From an uncultured Peptostreptococcaceae bacterium (lineage in GTDB: Bacteria > Bacillota > Clostridia > Peptostreptococcales > Peptostreptococcaceae), in the NCBI GenBank assembly GCA_947072565.1, contig CAMTIM010000074.1, positions 1-64,000 of the forward strand: 64,000 nt of DNA. Reading direction: 5' to 3'. Every line of letters starts with the position of its first letter. Within the stretch, counting starts at the first letter, position 1. The notes under the pieces are model-generated. The model saw nothing but the letters and a program-made list of their open reading frames with translations, did no database searches and was not told where the DNA came from. Positions 1 to 7,995 of this stretch are shown piece by piece. The position numbers were made by a program, and so were the translations under genes.

Positions 1-108
1 ATTTATATTTATATCTATCAAAGCTTATAAATAACATTTTCCTTATTTTTTTATATATAATCTGAATTTTCCAACTTAATTTAAGCTATAATAAATATTT
101 TTTTCACT

Positions 109-153
109 AAAAAAATCAACCTAAAATAAATATTTATTTTAGATTGATTTTTT
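109..153 (-). terminator. terminator of the GntP-family gene
   Basis: A long AT-rich hairpin (AATCAATCTAAAATAAA and its near-complement around a 2-base centre) is flanked by T-runs and lies just past the stop codon of the permease gene read on the minus strand. Its A/T flanks would let it work in both directions. Confidence 0.75.
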
Positions 154-161
154 ATGAATAC

Positions 162-1421
162 TTATATTGTTTTAAATACTGTTAACTGAACTATTGTCGA
201 TACTACGATCATAACAATACCTACTAACATTTCATAAGGTATTAGCTTAAATCTTTCAGTTATATCTATATTTACACTCTTAGCACTTGTATGGAATAAA
301 GACCCATGAGGTAATTGCTCAAATACGCTAGCTCCTGCGTTTATTATAGATGCTCCAGCAATGGTTGATAAGCCTGAATCTATTATAGCTTTTGAGAATG
401 TAGATGAGGCTATAGTTGCTCCAGCTGTAGATGAAGCTGTCGCAAGTGACATTAGCATACCTGAAATTGGAGCTAATAAAAATTGTGGCATATTTAATAT
501 TTTTAATAAAGATATTGTACTTTGCTGTAATCCTGACATTTGAATTATTCCAGCTAAAGTTCCAGTTCCAATCAAAAGTATACACACACCTTGCATTTGA
601 CTAAGTCCATAAGATAAATATTCCCTTGTACTTTTTATATTTCCTGTAACTATAACCGTTACTATTCCACCTATTGGAAGTGCTATTATTGGATCTATAG
701 CTATGTTAGAAACATTTCCTATAAATAATAATCCTATTGACACTAAAGGACCTATTAAAGATGAGCTCAAACTAGGCAATTCTTTATTATTTTTTTCACA
801 TTCATTGATTCTTATTTCACTACCTTTATTAGCTATAAATTTAGTTATAAATACAGTTATTAAAATACCACAAACAGCAGGTATTAAATTTGCAATCATA
901 ACACTAGACAATCCTACATTAAAATTATTTGCTACTGCTAAAGTATTAGGATTTGGCGATATTATATTTCCAGCTTTTCCTCCTCCTGCTAATGCTAATA
1001 ATATTGCCATTTTAGAGTATTTAAGTTTGTGACCTATATATAGACCTATTGGGGCTACTGTAATAATAGCTACATCTAAGTTAACTCCGACTCCAGCTAA
1101 AATCATTGTAGATAATGCTATTCCTAATATAGACTTTTTAGTACCTAATAGTCTTATTATTTCCTCAGATATTTTATCTACTGCTCCGGTCTTTATCAAA
1201 CATCCAGCTAAAACACCTGATGCCAACACCCTAAGTATAGAAGGCGAAATATCTTTAGCACCTAGTATCATAAAGTCTACTGTTTGAGATATGTTAGCGC
1301 CACCTACTACTCCACCAATAAAAGCACCTAACATTAAACTATATACTGGTTGAAATTTTTTTATTATTAATATGATAGCTATAAAAAGCCCAAATAAAGC
1401 ACCAAAAGTTGTTACTTCCAT
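162..1421 (-). CDS. GntP-family organic-acid (gluconate-type) permease
   Basis: A 419-residue, very hydrophobic protein with about 12 predicted membrane segments. The stretches GGGKAGNIISPNPNT (near residue 147) and SLATASSTAGATIASS (near residue 325) are typical of the GntP/H+:gluconate symporter superfamily (IT superfamily). It should import a sugar acid or other small carboxylate by proton symport in the cytoplasmic membrane. The true substrate cannot be read from sequence; gluconate, glycerate, lactate and similar acids are all known in this family. A GGGGGAT ribosome site precedes the ATG. It is divergent from an XRE-cupin regulator across a 234-bp region with a long palindrome, so that regulator probably controls it. 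No catabolic enzyme for a sugar acid lies next to it. Confidence 0.85.
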   Translation of the reverse strand: MEVTTFGALFGLFIAIILIIKKFQPVYSLMLGAFIGGVVGGANISQTVDFMILGAKDISPSILRVLASGVLAGCLIKTGAVDKISEEIIRLLGTKKSILGIALSTMILAGVGVNLDVAIITVAPIGLYIGHKLKYSKMAILLALAGGGKAGNIISPNPNTLAVANNFNVGLSSVMIANLIPAVCGILITVFITKFIANKGSEIRINECEKNNKELPSLSSSLIGPLVSIGLLFIGNVSNIAIDPIIALPIGGIVTVIVTGNIKSTREYLSYGLSQMQGVCILLIGTGTLAGIIQMSGLQQSTISLLKILNMPQFLLAPISGMLMSLATASSTAGATIASSTFSKAIIDSGLSTIAGASIINAGASVFEQLPHGSLFHTSAKSVNIDITERFKLIPYEMLVGIVMIVVSTIVQLTVFKTI

Positions 1422-1460
1422 AATATCCCCCTAATTGTTAAATTATAATGAATTAATTTA

Positions 1461-1536
1461 ATAGTATTTAACTATAATTTTATTAACCTTTATTCAATTT
1501 GTCAATTACTATTTAATTAATTAAATAGTATTTAAC
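1461..1536. promoter_or_regulatory. candidate operator cluster between permease and XRE-cupin regulator
   Basis: Positions 1507-1530 are a perfect 24-bp palindrome (half-site TACTATTTAATT). The sequence ATAGTATTTAAC occurs at 1461-1472 and again at 1525-1536, and the first copy is itself an inverted repeat (ATAGT-N5-ACTAT, 1461-1475). Repeated, symmetric elements in a divergent intergenic region are what an autoregulating XRE-family dimer would bind. The assignment to the adjacent regulator is inference. Confidence 0.6.
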
Positions 1537-1655
1537 ACTCCAAAGCTTTATATTGTACTTCTTTGTGGTATAATAATAAAAAAGTATATATGCAAAATTA
1601 GATTTAATCAAACAGTAAAACTTTATATAATTCTTATTTAAAAAGGAGATTTCAA

Positions 1656-2201
1656 ATGAACGATTTAAATATAGGTGAAAAAATATCTCAATTTAGAAAA
1701 AAGCAAAATTTAAGTATCAGAGACTTGGCAAAACTTGCAAATGTCACGCCGTCACTGCTTAGTCAAATAGAAAGAGGTTTATCTAATCCATCCGTTAATT
1801 CTCTAAAATCCATAGCTTCTTCTCTAAATGTACCTTTGTTTACTTTTTTTATTTCAGAAGTAAATAAAAAGGATTTAATAGTTAGGGGTAACAACAGAAA
1901 AAAAGTTATATTACCAGGAAGTGATAATGTTATTTATGAAGTTTTATCTCCTGGAATTACTGATAATCTAGAATTTGCAATTATGAATTTAGCACCTAAC
2001 ACATCTTCTTGTAATGATCCTATTCATCACAATGGGTATGAGATAGCGTATATATTAGAGGGAGAAGTTGATTTATACCTTGATGATGAAAAGTTCACAC
2101 TTTATAAAGATGATAGTGTCAAAGTTCCAATAGGTACTAATCATCGTTGGGAAAATACATCAAATAATGAAAGCAAAGTTATATTTGCAGTCGTTTTATA
2201 A
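1656..2201 (+). CDS. XRE-family transcriptional regulator with C-terminal cupin
   Basis: A 181-residue regulator. Residues 6-60 form a Cro/C1-type helix-turn-helix (ISQFRKKQNLSIRDLAKLANVTPSLLSQIE and the following helix). Residues about 105-180 form a small cupin barrel with an HHNGYEIAYILEGEVDLYL-like conserved strand and a PIGTNHRW metal-binding second motif. This domain order is the HipB/PuuR/ClgR-like XRE-cupin class, in which the cupin senses a small ligand, often an amino acid, polyamine or organic acid. AAGGAG sits 7 bases before the ATG. It is divergent from the GntP-family permease and likely controls both genes through the palindromic sites between them. Length is normal for the class. 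Confidence 0.9.
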   Translation: MNDLNIGEKISQFRKKQNLSIRDLAKLANVTPSLLSQIERGLSNPSVNSLKSIASSLNVPLFTFFISEVNKKDLIVRGNNRKKVILPGSDNVIYEVLSPGITDNLEFAIMNLAPNTSSCNDPIHHNGYEIAYILEGEVDLYLDDEKFTLYKDDSVKVPIGTNHRWENTSNNESKVIFAVVL

Positions 2202-2237
2202 AACTAATTTATTTAATAGTTTGCAAATTTTGTACAT

Positions 2238-2271
2238 AAAAAATGCCATATTTATAAATATGGCATTTTTT
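2238..2271. terminator. bidirectional terminator
   Basis: A hairpin with stem AAATGCCATATTTA and its complement, A-run before and T-run after, lies between two convergent genes (the XRE-cupin regulator and the DUF1284 gene), so it can end both transcripts. Confidence 0.85.
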
Positions 2272-2295
2272 ATGTATCTTTATTAACTTAACTTA

Positions 2296-2685
2296 TTATT
2301 TTTTCAAGTTTAAATCTTTGCAACTAGTAATGTAATACCATTCACAACTTTTGCATATATCCATAAATTTATCTTCATTAATATTAGAATAAACTTGGTG
2401 CTGCAAGTCTTTGTATATGTATTTACCTTTTTTAATTTCAAAGTGTTTTGATACCTTTGAATCTATATTTTCTACTTTATCTTGACTTTTGCATAATCCA
2501 TTGCCCATATTACTTGGACACTTACTACATATATCATCTAATCCAAAAACTACTTCTACTTGTTGATTAATATTTTCTTTTAATATTTTTATTATTTTTT
2601 CCATATTTGTGTTAAATTCTATGCTATATCCTTTCCCTATATACGCCTTCATACACAAAATATGGTGCGGTCTTATTTTTAACAT
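2296..2685 (-). CDS. DUF1284 family cysteine-rich protein
   Basis: A 129-residue protein that starts with the family signature RPHHILCMKAYIGKGYS. Clustered cysteines follow: CSKCPSNMGNGLC near residue 53 and CKSCEWYYITSC near the C-terminus. This pattern suggests an Fe-S or zinc site (inference; no function is established for the family that I know of). Its ATG overlaps the end of bioY by 7 bases, so translation is coupled to the biotin transporter gene. The tight coupling suggests a job linked to cofactor uptake or to the same stimulus, but the sequence alone does not show it. Confidence 0.85.
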   Translation of the reverse strand: MLKIRPHHILCMKAYIGKGYSIEFNTNMEKIIKILKENINQQVEVVFGLDDICSKCPSNMGNGLCKSQDKVENIDSKVSKHFEIKKGKYIYKDLQHQVYSNINEDKFMDICKSCEWYYITSCKDLNLKK

Positions 2686-3221
2686 TTTCCAACTCCTAAA
2701 TTTACTCTTTTACAAACACTCATTCCTACAACATAAACTAATCCTATTTTTATTATATCTATAACTATAAACGGTAATACACATGCCATAAGCCCACTAA
2801 TAAAACTTACATTCATTATCAAACAAAATTGAAATGTTCCTATCAAATAGCTTATAAATAGAGCTACAACCATCCCTATAACTACTGAAATTTCAGATTT
2901 CCCTTTATTTGAGAAATATCCTACTATAAAAGAAATTATCGGAAATGACAATAAAAATCCGCCTGTAGGTCCTAATATAACCCCAGGTCCTCCACTCATC
3001 TGTGCAAACACAGGTATGCCTATTGCACCTATTGCTAAATATATTATTTGAGATATAAATCCTAATTTACTTCCTAATAGCATTCCACACAACATAACTG
3101 CAAATACTTGCATAGTAAGTGGAACTGTTGTAAATGGAAGTGGTATTGATATTTGTGATAGTATTGCTGTTATACTAGCAAACAATGAACATATTATTAA
3201 ATCTCTAATAGATAATTTCAT
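2679..3221 (-). CDS. bioY: biotin ECF transporter substrate-binding component BioY
   Basis: A 180-residue membrane protein with five to six predicted helices and the BioY signature GGPGVILGPTGGFLLSFP near residue 97. BioY is the S-component that captures biotin and works with the shared ECF energy module (EcfA/EcfA'/EcfT), which is not in this window. No biotin synthesis genes are present here. AAGGAG precedes the ATG. The upstream region carries two 18-bp direct repeats, probably the operator. The stop overlaps the start of the downstream DUF1284 gene. Confidence 0.93.
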   Translation of the reverse strand: MKLSIRDLIICSLFASITAILSQISIPLPFTTVPLTMQVFAVMLCGMLLGSKLGFISQIIYLAIGAIGIPVFAQMSGGPGVILGPTGGFLLSFPIISFIVGYFSNKGKSEISVVIGMVVALFISYLIGTFQFCLIMNVSFISGLMACVLPFIVIDIIKIGLVYVVGMSVCKRVNLGVGKC

Positions 3222-3247
3222 ATATCTTACTCCTTCGTTCTTTTTTT

Positions 3248-3287
3248 GGTTTACCTTTATTGTATTAAAGGTTTACCTTTATTGTAT
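3248..3287. promoter_or_regulatory. 18-bp direct repeats upstream of bioY
   Basis: GGTTTACCTTTATTGTAT is present twice, at 3248-3265 and 3270-3287. The period is 22 bp, about two helical turns. The junction also forms an inverted repeat (AAAGGT-TT-ACCTTT, 3267-3280). It sits 27-66 bp before the bioY start, as expected for an operator. Biotin uptake genes are commonly controlled by BirA or a GntR/TetR-type repressor; which one acts here is not known. Confidence 0.6.
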
Positions 3288-3375
3288 ATTATTTTTTTCC
3301 TATTTGCAAATACTATATTCAATTTATAATAAAAAAATCCATAGCGATTTACTCACTATGGATTTCTTTATTATT

Positions 3376-4545
3376 TTATAACACTCTTTTTGCTCCTGCA
3401 TGTGCATTTTTCCAGTATGAAGTATTTATATTAGTTCTTTGTATTACATCTCCTGGCTTTGGAGAATGTATCATTTCTCCATTTCCTATATATATACCAA
3501 CATGAGTTATATTCCCGCTTCCATCCGTGCTTGAGAACAATAAATCACCAGGTTTTAAACTTGAATAGTTAACACTTGATCCAACGTTGTATTGGTCTCT
3601 TGAAACTCTAGGTAATTTTATTCCAACTTTACCGTATACATAATAAGTTAATCCTGAACAATCAAAACTATTTGGACCTTCTGCACCCCATGCATATGGC
3701 TTCCCTAACTGAGCCTTAGCTAAGTCTAGCACTGCTTGTACCTTATCTTGTGGGATTGACTCTTCATTTTCTGTATTATCATTGCCTGATCCATTATTAA
3801 TTGATGTGCTTATATATGCTGCACTTCCCCATCCTACTTTTCCATTTGATAATTTTATCTTATGCCATCCGTTTGAACTTTCTAATATCTCAACACTATC
3901 ACCTTTATATGCTTTTGTTGTTACTGAATAACTTGTACTTGGTCCACTTCTTATATTTAGTGTACTTGTTGTTATAACAGCTTTGGTTCCATTTGATGGA
4001 GTTGATGTTTCATTATCTGATGATCCACCACTGTTAGATGAAGTGCTTATATATGCTCCGCTTCCCCATCCTATTTTTCCATTTGATAACTTTATTTTAT
4101 GCCATCCGTTTGAACTTTCTAATATCTCAGCACTATCACCTTTATATGCTTTTGTTGTTACTGAATAACTTGTACTTGGTCCACTTCTTATATTTAGTGT
4201 ACTTGTTGTTATAACAGCTTTAGTTCCACTTGATGGAGTTGCTGTTTCATTATTTGATGATCCACCACTGTTAGATGAAGTACTTATATACGCTCCGCTT
4301 CCCCACCCTATTTTTCCATTTGATAGCTTTACTTTATACCATCCATTTGAACTTTCTAATACCTCTAGCTTATCACCCTTGTAAGCCTTTGCTATTATTG
4401 AATCGTCTGTACTTGGTCCACTTCTTATATTCAGTGTACTTGTTGTTACTATTGCTTGCTTTTCATCTGCAAATGAAATTGTTGATGCCATAGCCAACCC
4501 TATACTTGTCGCACAAACAGCTACCGCCACTTTTCTTTCTAACAT
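3376..4545 (-). CDS. secreted cell-wall hydrolase: three SH3b domains plus NlpC/P60
   Basis: A 389-residue exported protein. Residues 1-26 form a signal peptide (basic LERK, hydrophobic core, cleavage after SFA). Three bacterial SH3 domains follow at about 31-90, 110-170 and 189-249, each with TSTLNIRSGPST and WGS.AYIS, joined by Ser/Gly/Asn linkers. The NlpC/P60 peptidase domain fills about 270-389, with catalytic Cys near 296 (FDCSG) and His near 348 (THVGIY) and 360. Such enzymes cut D-Glu-mDAP or related bonds in wall peptides during growth or separation. GGGGAG lies 7 bases before the ATG at 4545; an upstream in-frame ATG is inside this site and is not the start. SH3b repeats 2 and 3 are nearly identical. 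Confidence 0.93.
   Translation of the reverse strand: MLERKVAVAVCATSIGLAMASTISFADEKQAIVTTSTLNIRSGPSTDDSIIAKAYKGDKLEVLESSNGWYKVKLSNGKIGWGSGAYISTSSNSGGSSNNETATPSSGTKAVITTSTLNIRSGPSTSYSVTTKAYKGDSAEILESSNGWHKIKLSNGKIGWGSGAYISTSSNSGGSSDNETSTPSNGTKAVITTSTLNIRSGPSTSYSVTTKAYKGDSVEILESSNGWHKIKLSNGKVGWGSAAYISTSINNGSGNDNTENEESIPQDKVQAVLDLAKAQLGKPYAWGAEGPNSFDCSGLTYYVYGKVGIKLPRVSRDQYNVGSSVNYSSLKPGDLLFSSTDGSGNITHVGIYIGNGEMIHSPKPGDVIQRTNINTSYWKNAHAGAKRVL
3801..4455 (-). repeat. tandem SH3b-coding repeats (period 237 bp)
   Basis: Three in-frame copies of a roughly 237-bp unit (79 codons) encode SH3b plus linker. Copies 2 and 3 (about 3801-4218) differ at only a few bases over long stretches, while copy 1 is more divergent. 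This points to a recent internal duplication or gene conversion. Confidence 0.8.
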
Positions 4546-4753
4546 AGCTAATCTCCCCATTTTATGTATATTTTTAACAATATATATTTTAATTACTAAA
4601 TTTTCAAAATAATTCTTACTTATATTATATACTTAAAATTACTATTTGTTGTATATTTTTTATTATTTTTATATTTTAATACAAAAATAAGTATGTAATT
4701 AACTGAAATTTACATAATAATGAGTTTTTAATGATATGCTAAATTTTTACAAC

Positions 4754-4808
4754 AAAAAAGTAAGTATTTCAAATTTAGTTTAACTATAAGAAACACTTAC
4801 TTTTTATT
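4754..4808 (-). terminator. terminator of the SHOCT-like gene
   Basis: The stem AAAAAGTAAGT.TTTC and its complement GAAA.ACTTACTTTTT enclose a 20-base loop. It starts 26 bases after the stop of the minus-strand gene at 4834. Confidence 0.75.
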
Positions 4809-4833
4809 TAATTTAAAATTATTTTATGTATTT

Positions 4834-5109
4834 TTAATCAAGTATTATTCTTATTATATCTCCATTTTTTCTTTCTAAATTAGCTATTTCCCCAGATAAG
4901 TCATAATCAAATGCATGTAGTATTATATTTAATAATTTTTTACTATCTATAATGTCACTTTCAGTATTAAAAAAATCTAATGCATTATTTTGAACCAATT
5001 TTTTAACAAAATTTATAGGTAATTTTATATGCACTTTATCGCCACTATGAGATAATACTCTAATTCTTAAAAGTCTTTCTTCAGGACCTCTTTCTAATTG
5101 TTTTGCCAT
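4834..5109 (-). CDS. small SHOCT-like domain protein
   Basis: A 91-residue protein. Residues 14-40 (LLRIRVLSHSGDKVHIKLPI) match the LRIRV...GDKV.VKLP strand pattern seen in SHOCT-like/YvlB N-terminal regions, usually found next to membrane-stress (liaI/yvlB, PspC-like) genes. No membrane segment is seen and no such partner is adjacent, so it is a stand-alone copy. A GGAGG-type site precedes the ATG. Function is unknown, and the domain call is from pattern memory only. Confidence 0.55.
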   Translation of the reverse strand: MAKQLERGPEERLLRIRVLSHSGDKVHIKLPINFVKKLVQNNALDFFNTESDIIDSKKLLNIILHAFDYDLSGEIANLERKNGDIIRIILD

Positions 5110-5323
5110 ATTCCCCTCCTAATTTTCCTCTACTAAAAATTACTATACATTATTTAGTTTTAAACAATAAAAGAATATATCTCTATATCTAATTTATATT
5201 CTTACGCTAAGTTTTTTTATTCCTAAATATTGATATTTAAATCTTATTTTATTTTGTAAAAATAATCATTTTATGCTAAAATTATTTTTTAATAAAGAAT
5301 CTTATTTTAAGGAGATGAATACA

Positions 5324-6067
5324 TTGTTAAATTATATAAAATTTATAATCTACCAATTGTTAGGTTTTTCTTTATCTATACCCAAGCTCATTAAGTTTAA
5401 AAAAAATCCTAATAAATTTAGTTCAAAAGAAACATTTGAATTTATTCATAATCAAGCTAAAAAATCACTTGCTTTTATAGATGTAAAACTAACTATACTT
5501 GGAAAAGAAAAACTTCCTAACGAACCTGTATTATTTGTTATGAATCACTCTAGTATGTTAGATAGCTTTATACTTATGGCTAGTGTGGATAGACCTATAG
5601 GTTGTTTAATAGCAGATGAACCAGTTTGGAAAAATATGCCTTTAATAAAAGATTGGACTAGTCTCATAAACTGTGTCTATATCAATAGATCTAATAACAG
5701 AGATGGTATAAAAAGTATTATTAAGGCTTCTGAAAATATCTTATCTGGTCACAGCATGGCAGTATTTCCTGAAGGAGATCTAACTTGGGTTAAAGACCCT
5801 AATTCGTTAGTATCTGATTTTAGAAGTGGAGCTCTTAAAATAGCTTATAAAGCTAAATGCCCAATAGTTCCTCTTGTTATAAAAAATTCTAGAGATATTT
5901 ATGAAGGATATCATCCAGTTGGTAAAATCAATTCATACCCAATAGAGGTTGAGTTTTTAGATCCAATTTATGATCATCTATGTGATACTAGTTTAAAGTC
6001 TAGTAATTTGGGTGTTTCTATAAAAAATAATATGATTAATAATATAAAACAATTTTTAAATAAATAA
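5324..6067 (+). CDS. plsC: 1-acyl-sn-glycerol-3-phosphate acyltransferase (PlsC family)
   Basis: It transfers an acyl chain to lysophosphatidate in membrane phospholipid synthesis. The acyltransferase motif NHSSMLD (HX4D) is near residue 75, the substrate-binding FPEGDL motif near 150, and a hydrophobic N-terminal helix (FIIYQLLGFSLSI) anchors it to the membrane. AAGGAG at 5309-5314 is spaced 9 bases from TTG 5324, which is the best start. An ATG 51 bases upstream has no ribosome site, and ATG 5315 lies directly against the site. It is a single-gene unit closed by a bidirectional terminator. A paralogue acting on another acceptor cannot be excluded. Confidence 0.88.
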   Translation: MLNYIKFIIYQLLGFSLSIPKLIKFKKNPNKFSSKETFEFIHNQAKKSLAFIDVKLTILGKEKLPNEPVLFVMNHSSMLDSFILMASVDRPIGCLIADEPVWKNMPLIKDWTSLINCVYINRSNNRDGIKSIIKASENILSGHSMAVFPEGDLTWVKDPNSLVSDFRSGALKIAYKAKCPIVPLVIKNSRDIYEGYHPVGKINSYPIEVEFLDPIYDHLCDTSLKSSNLGVSIKNNMINNIKQFLNK

Positions 6068-6097
6068 AAGTATGGAGATTTCTCCATACTTTTATTT
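6062..6097. terminator. bidirectional terminator
   Basis: The stem AATAAAAGTATGGAGA and its complement lie between the convergent plsC and moaA genes. Confidence 0.85.
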
Positions 6098-6103
6098 GGC
6101 ATA

Positions 6104-7063
6104 TTAGCCTCCTATTTGATACATACTTCTATTAGTATCACTACACTGATTTTCATTTAAGTAGTGCTTTTCTGGTTTTTCTAATATCATTTCTCTCATT
6201 ATTTCTCTAAATATTAGTGGCTTATTAAGATAATATTTTATATCAATTTCTTCTTTTGAGTGAAGACACAATTTAATATTTCCATTTGCTGTTACTCTTA
6301 TTCTATTACATTCACTACAGAAAGAGCAACTCATAGGAGTTATTATTCCAACTCGACCCTTAGCTCCATCATATTTGTAATATTGGGCTGCGCTTTTTTT
6401 ATTTGAACTTATTTTATACAATTCATCTATATTATCTATCATTTGCCCTATATTGAAATATCCTTTTTTATAAACTTTACTAGCTTCTCCTAAAGGCATA
6501 AGTTCTATAAACCTAATGTCTATTGGATAAAACTTTGTCATCAACATAAAGTCTAATAATTCATCATCGTTAAAACCTTTTATAACAACACAATTTATTT
6601 TCACTTTAATTCCTAAACTTAAACATTTATGGATAGATTTTAAAACATCCTTTAAGTCTGCACCTCTTGTTATACTTTTATATTTATATTCTTTTAATGA
6701 GTCCATACTTATATTTACGCTTTTTAGCCCATTTTTATATAGCTCATACGCCATTTCATGAAGCCCAATTCCATTAGTTGTTATTCCAATATCATCTATT
6801 CTACATTCTTCATAAGTATATCTTATCAAATCTACTAAATTTGGATATAAAAGAGGTTCTCCTCCAGTAAATCTTACTTTGTTTATGCCTAATTCTGACA
6901 TTCCTTTAATAATAAATTTGTAGTCATTTAAGCTAAGCACATCATTTATATAGTTTTTATCAAACTCTACATTTGATGGCATACAATAAATGCATCTTAA
7001 ATTACATTTGTCCGTAAGTGAAATACGTACATAATTTATATTTCTTCCATATTTATCTACCAT
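6104..7063 (-). CDS. moaA: GTP 3',8-cyclase MoaA (molybdenum cofactor step 1)
   Basis: A 319-residue radical SAM enzyme that converts GTP to (8S)-3',8-cyclo-GTP, the first step of molybdopterin synthesis. The N-terminal cluster motif is CNLRCIYC (Cys 20, 24, 27; CX3CX2C) and the C-terminal cluster is CSECNR...LC (CX2CX13C), which holds GTP. The protein ends in the functional GG tail (MYQIGG). It is the last gene of yqeB-xdhC-moaA, 98 bases after xdhC, so it supplies cofactor for the molybdenum hydroxylases matured by its neighbours. AGAGGG precedes the ATG. MoaC, MoaE and MoeA are not in the window. Confidence 0.95.
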   Translation of the reverse strand: MVDKYGRNINYVRISLTDKCNLRCIYCMPSNVEFDKNYINDVLSLNDYKFIIKGMSELGINKVRFTGGEPLLYPNLVDLIRYTYEECRIDDIGITTNGIGLHEMAYELYKNGLKSVNISMDSLKEYKYKSITRGADLKDVLKSIHKCLSLGIKVKINCVVIKGFNDDELLDFMLMTKFYPIDIRFIELMPLGEASKVYKKGYFNIGQMIDNIDELYKISSNKKSAAQYYKYDGAKGRVGIITPMSCSFCSECNRIRVTANGNIKLCLHSKEEIDIKYYLNKPLIFREIMREMILEKPEKHYLNENQCSDTNRSMYQIGG

Positions 7064-7161
7064 AGCTAGCTACCCTCTTTACTTGCCTATTTTATTATAT
7101 ACACTAATTATATACTATTTTGGATCTTTAGTGGCACATTATGTAGCTTCATATCTTGAAT

Positions 7162-7962
7162 TTATTTTCTATCTTTCCTGTGAGATAAATGTCCGTTATT
7201 CTTTACCAACAATAATTCTGCAACTATTCCAAATGCAATTTCTTTTACATCACTAGAGGAAATATTAAGACCCACAGGGGCATAGACTTTATTTAATCTA
7301 TTTTCTTCTATACCTTCTTTTACCAATTCACTTTTTAAAGTTGTCCACTTTTTTACACTTCCTATCATACCTATGTATGTAGGGTTCTGTTTTATTATTT
7401 CTCTTAAAGCTTCTAAATCTTTTTCATATGATCTTGTGGCTATTATTGCATACGTATTTTCATCAATTTTCAATTTATTTAATATGTTAGGTATATTACC
7501 AAAATAAATTTCATCTGCCAATTTAAATCTTTCTTTATTTCCAAATTCTTGCCTATCATCAATTACTATAGTGTGAAAATCTAAACTTCTAGATACATTA
7601 TATATATTAAAACCTACGTGCCCTCCTCCTACTATTAATAATTTTGGAGTAGGTTTAAATACTTTTATATAACCTGATACATATCCTCCACAATTCATAG
7701 GTGTATCTTTTGAACTTTCATCTAGAGAATGTGAAAACAAGCTATCTTCACCCGATTCTAAGCATTCTTGACATTTTGATATGATTTCATATTCAAGTAT
7801 TCCACCACCAACAGTTCCCATTATACTTTTATCCTTAAAATATGCAAGTATTGCACCTGCTTTTCCAGGACTAGATCCTTTTACATCTGTTAATGTTGCA
7901 AATGCCACTTTGTTCCCCTTTTTTAGCTCATCCTTTGTTTTATCTAAAATTTTATAATACAT
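7162..7962 (-). CDS. XdhC/CoxI family molybdenum hydroxylase maturation protein
   Basis: A 266-residue accessory protein. The N-terminal XdhC domain has VKGSSPGKAGA near residue 28 and GTVGGGILE near 50. The C-terminal Rossmann domain has LLIVGGGHVGFNIY near 109. XdhC proteins bind molybdenum cofactor, help sulfurate it, and insert it into xanthine dehydrogenase-type enzymes. It lies 33 bases after yqeB with a GGAGGAG site. No molybdenum hydroxylase structural gene is in the window, so the client enzyme is encoded elsewhere. Confidence 0.9.
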   Translation of the reverse strand: MYYKILDKTKDELKKGNKVAFATLTDVKGSSPGKAGAILAYFKDKSIMGTVGGGILEYEIISKCQECLESGEDSLFSHSLDESSKDTPMNCGGYVSGYIKVFKPTPKLLIVGGGHVGFNIYNVSRSLDFHTIVIDDRQEFGNKERFKLADEIYFGNIPNILNKLKIDENTYAIIATRSYEKDLEALREIIKQNPTYIGMIGSVKKWTTLKSELVKEGIEENRLNKVYAPVGLNISSSDVKEIAFGIVAELLLVKNNGHLSHRKDRK

Positions 7963-7995
7963 ATAAACTCCTCCAATATTATAAACTCCTATTAT

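Noticed and set aside
703..1032. A 109-codon open frame antisense to the GntP-family gene
   Set aside because: It mirrors the codon structure of the permease gene, has no ribosome site, and encodes no recognisable domain; this is a shadow frame.
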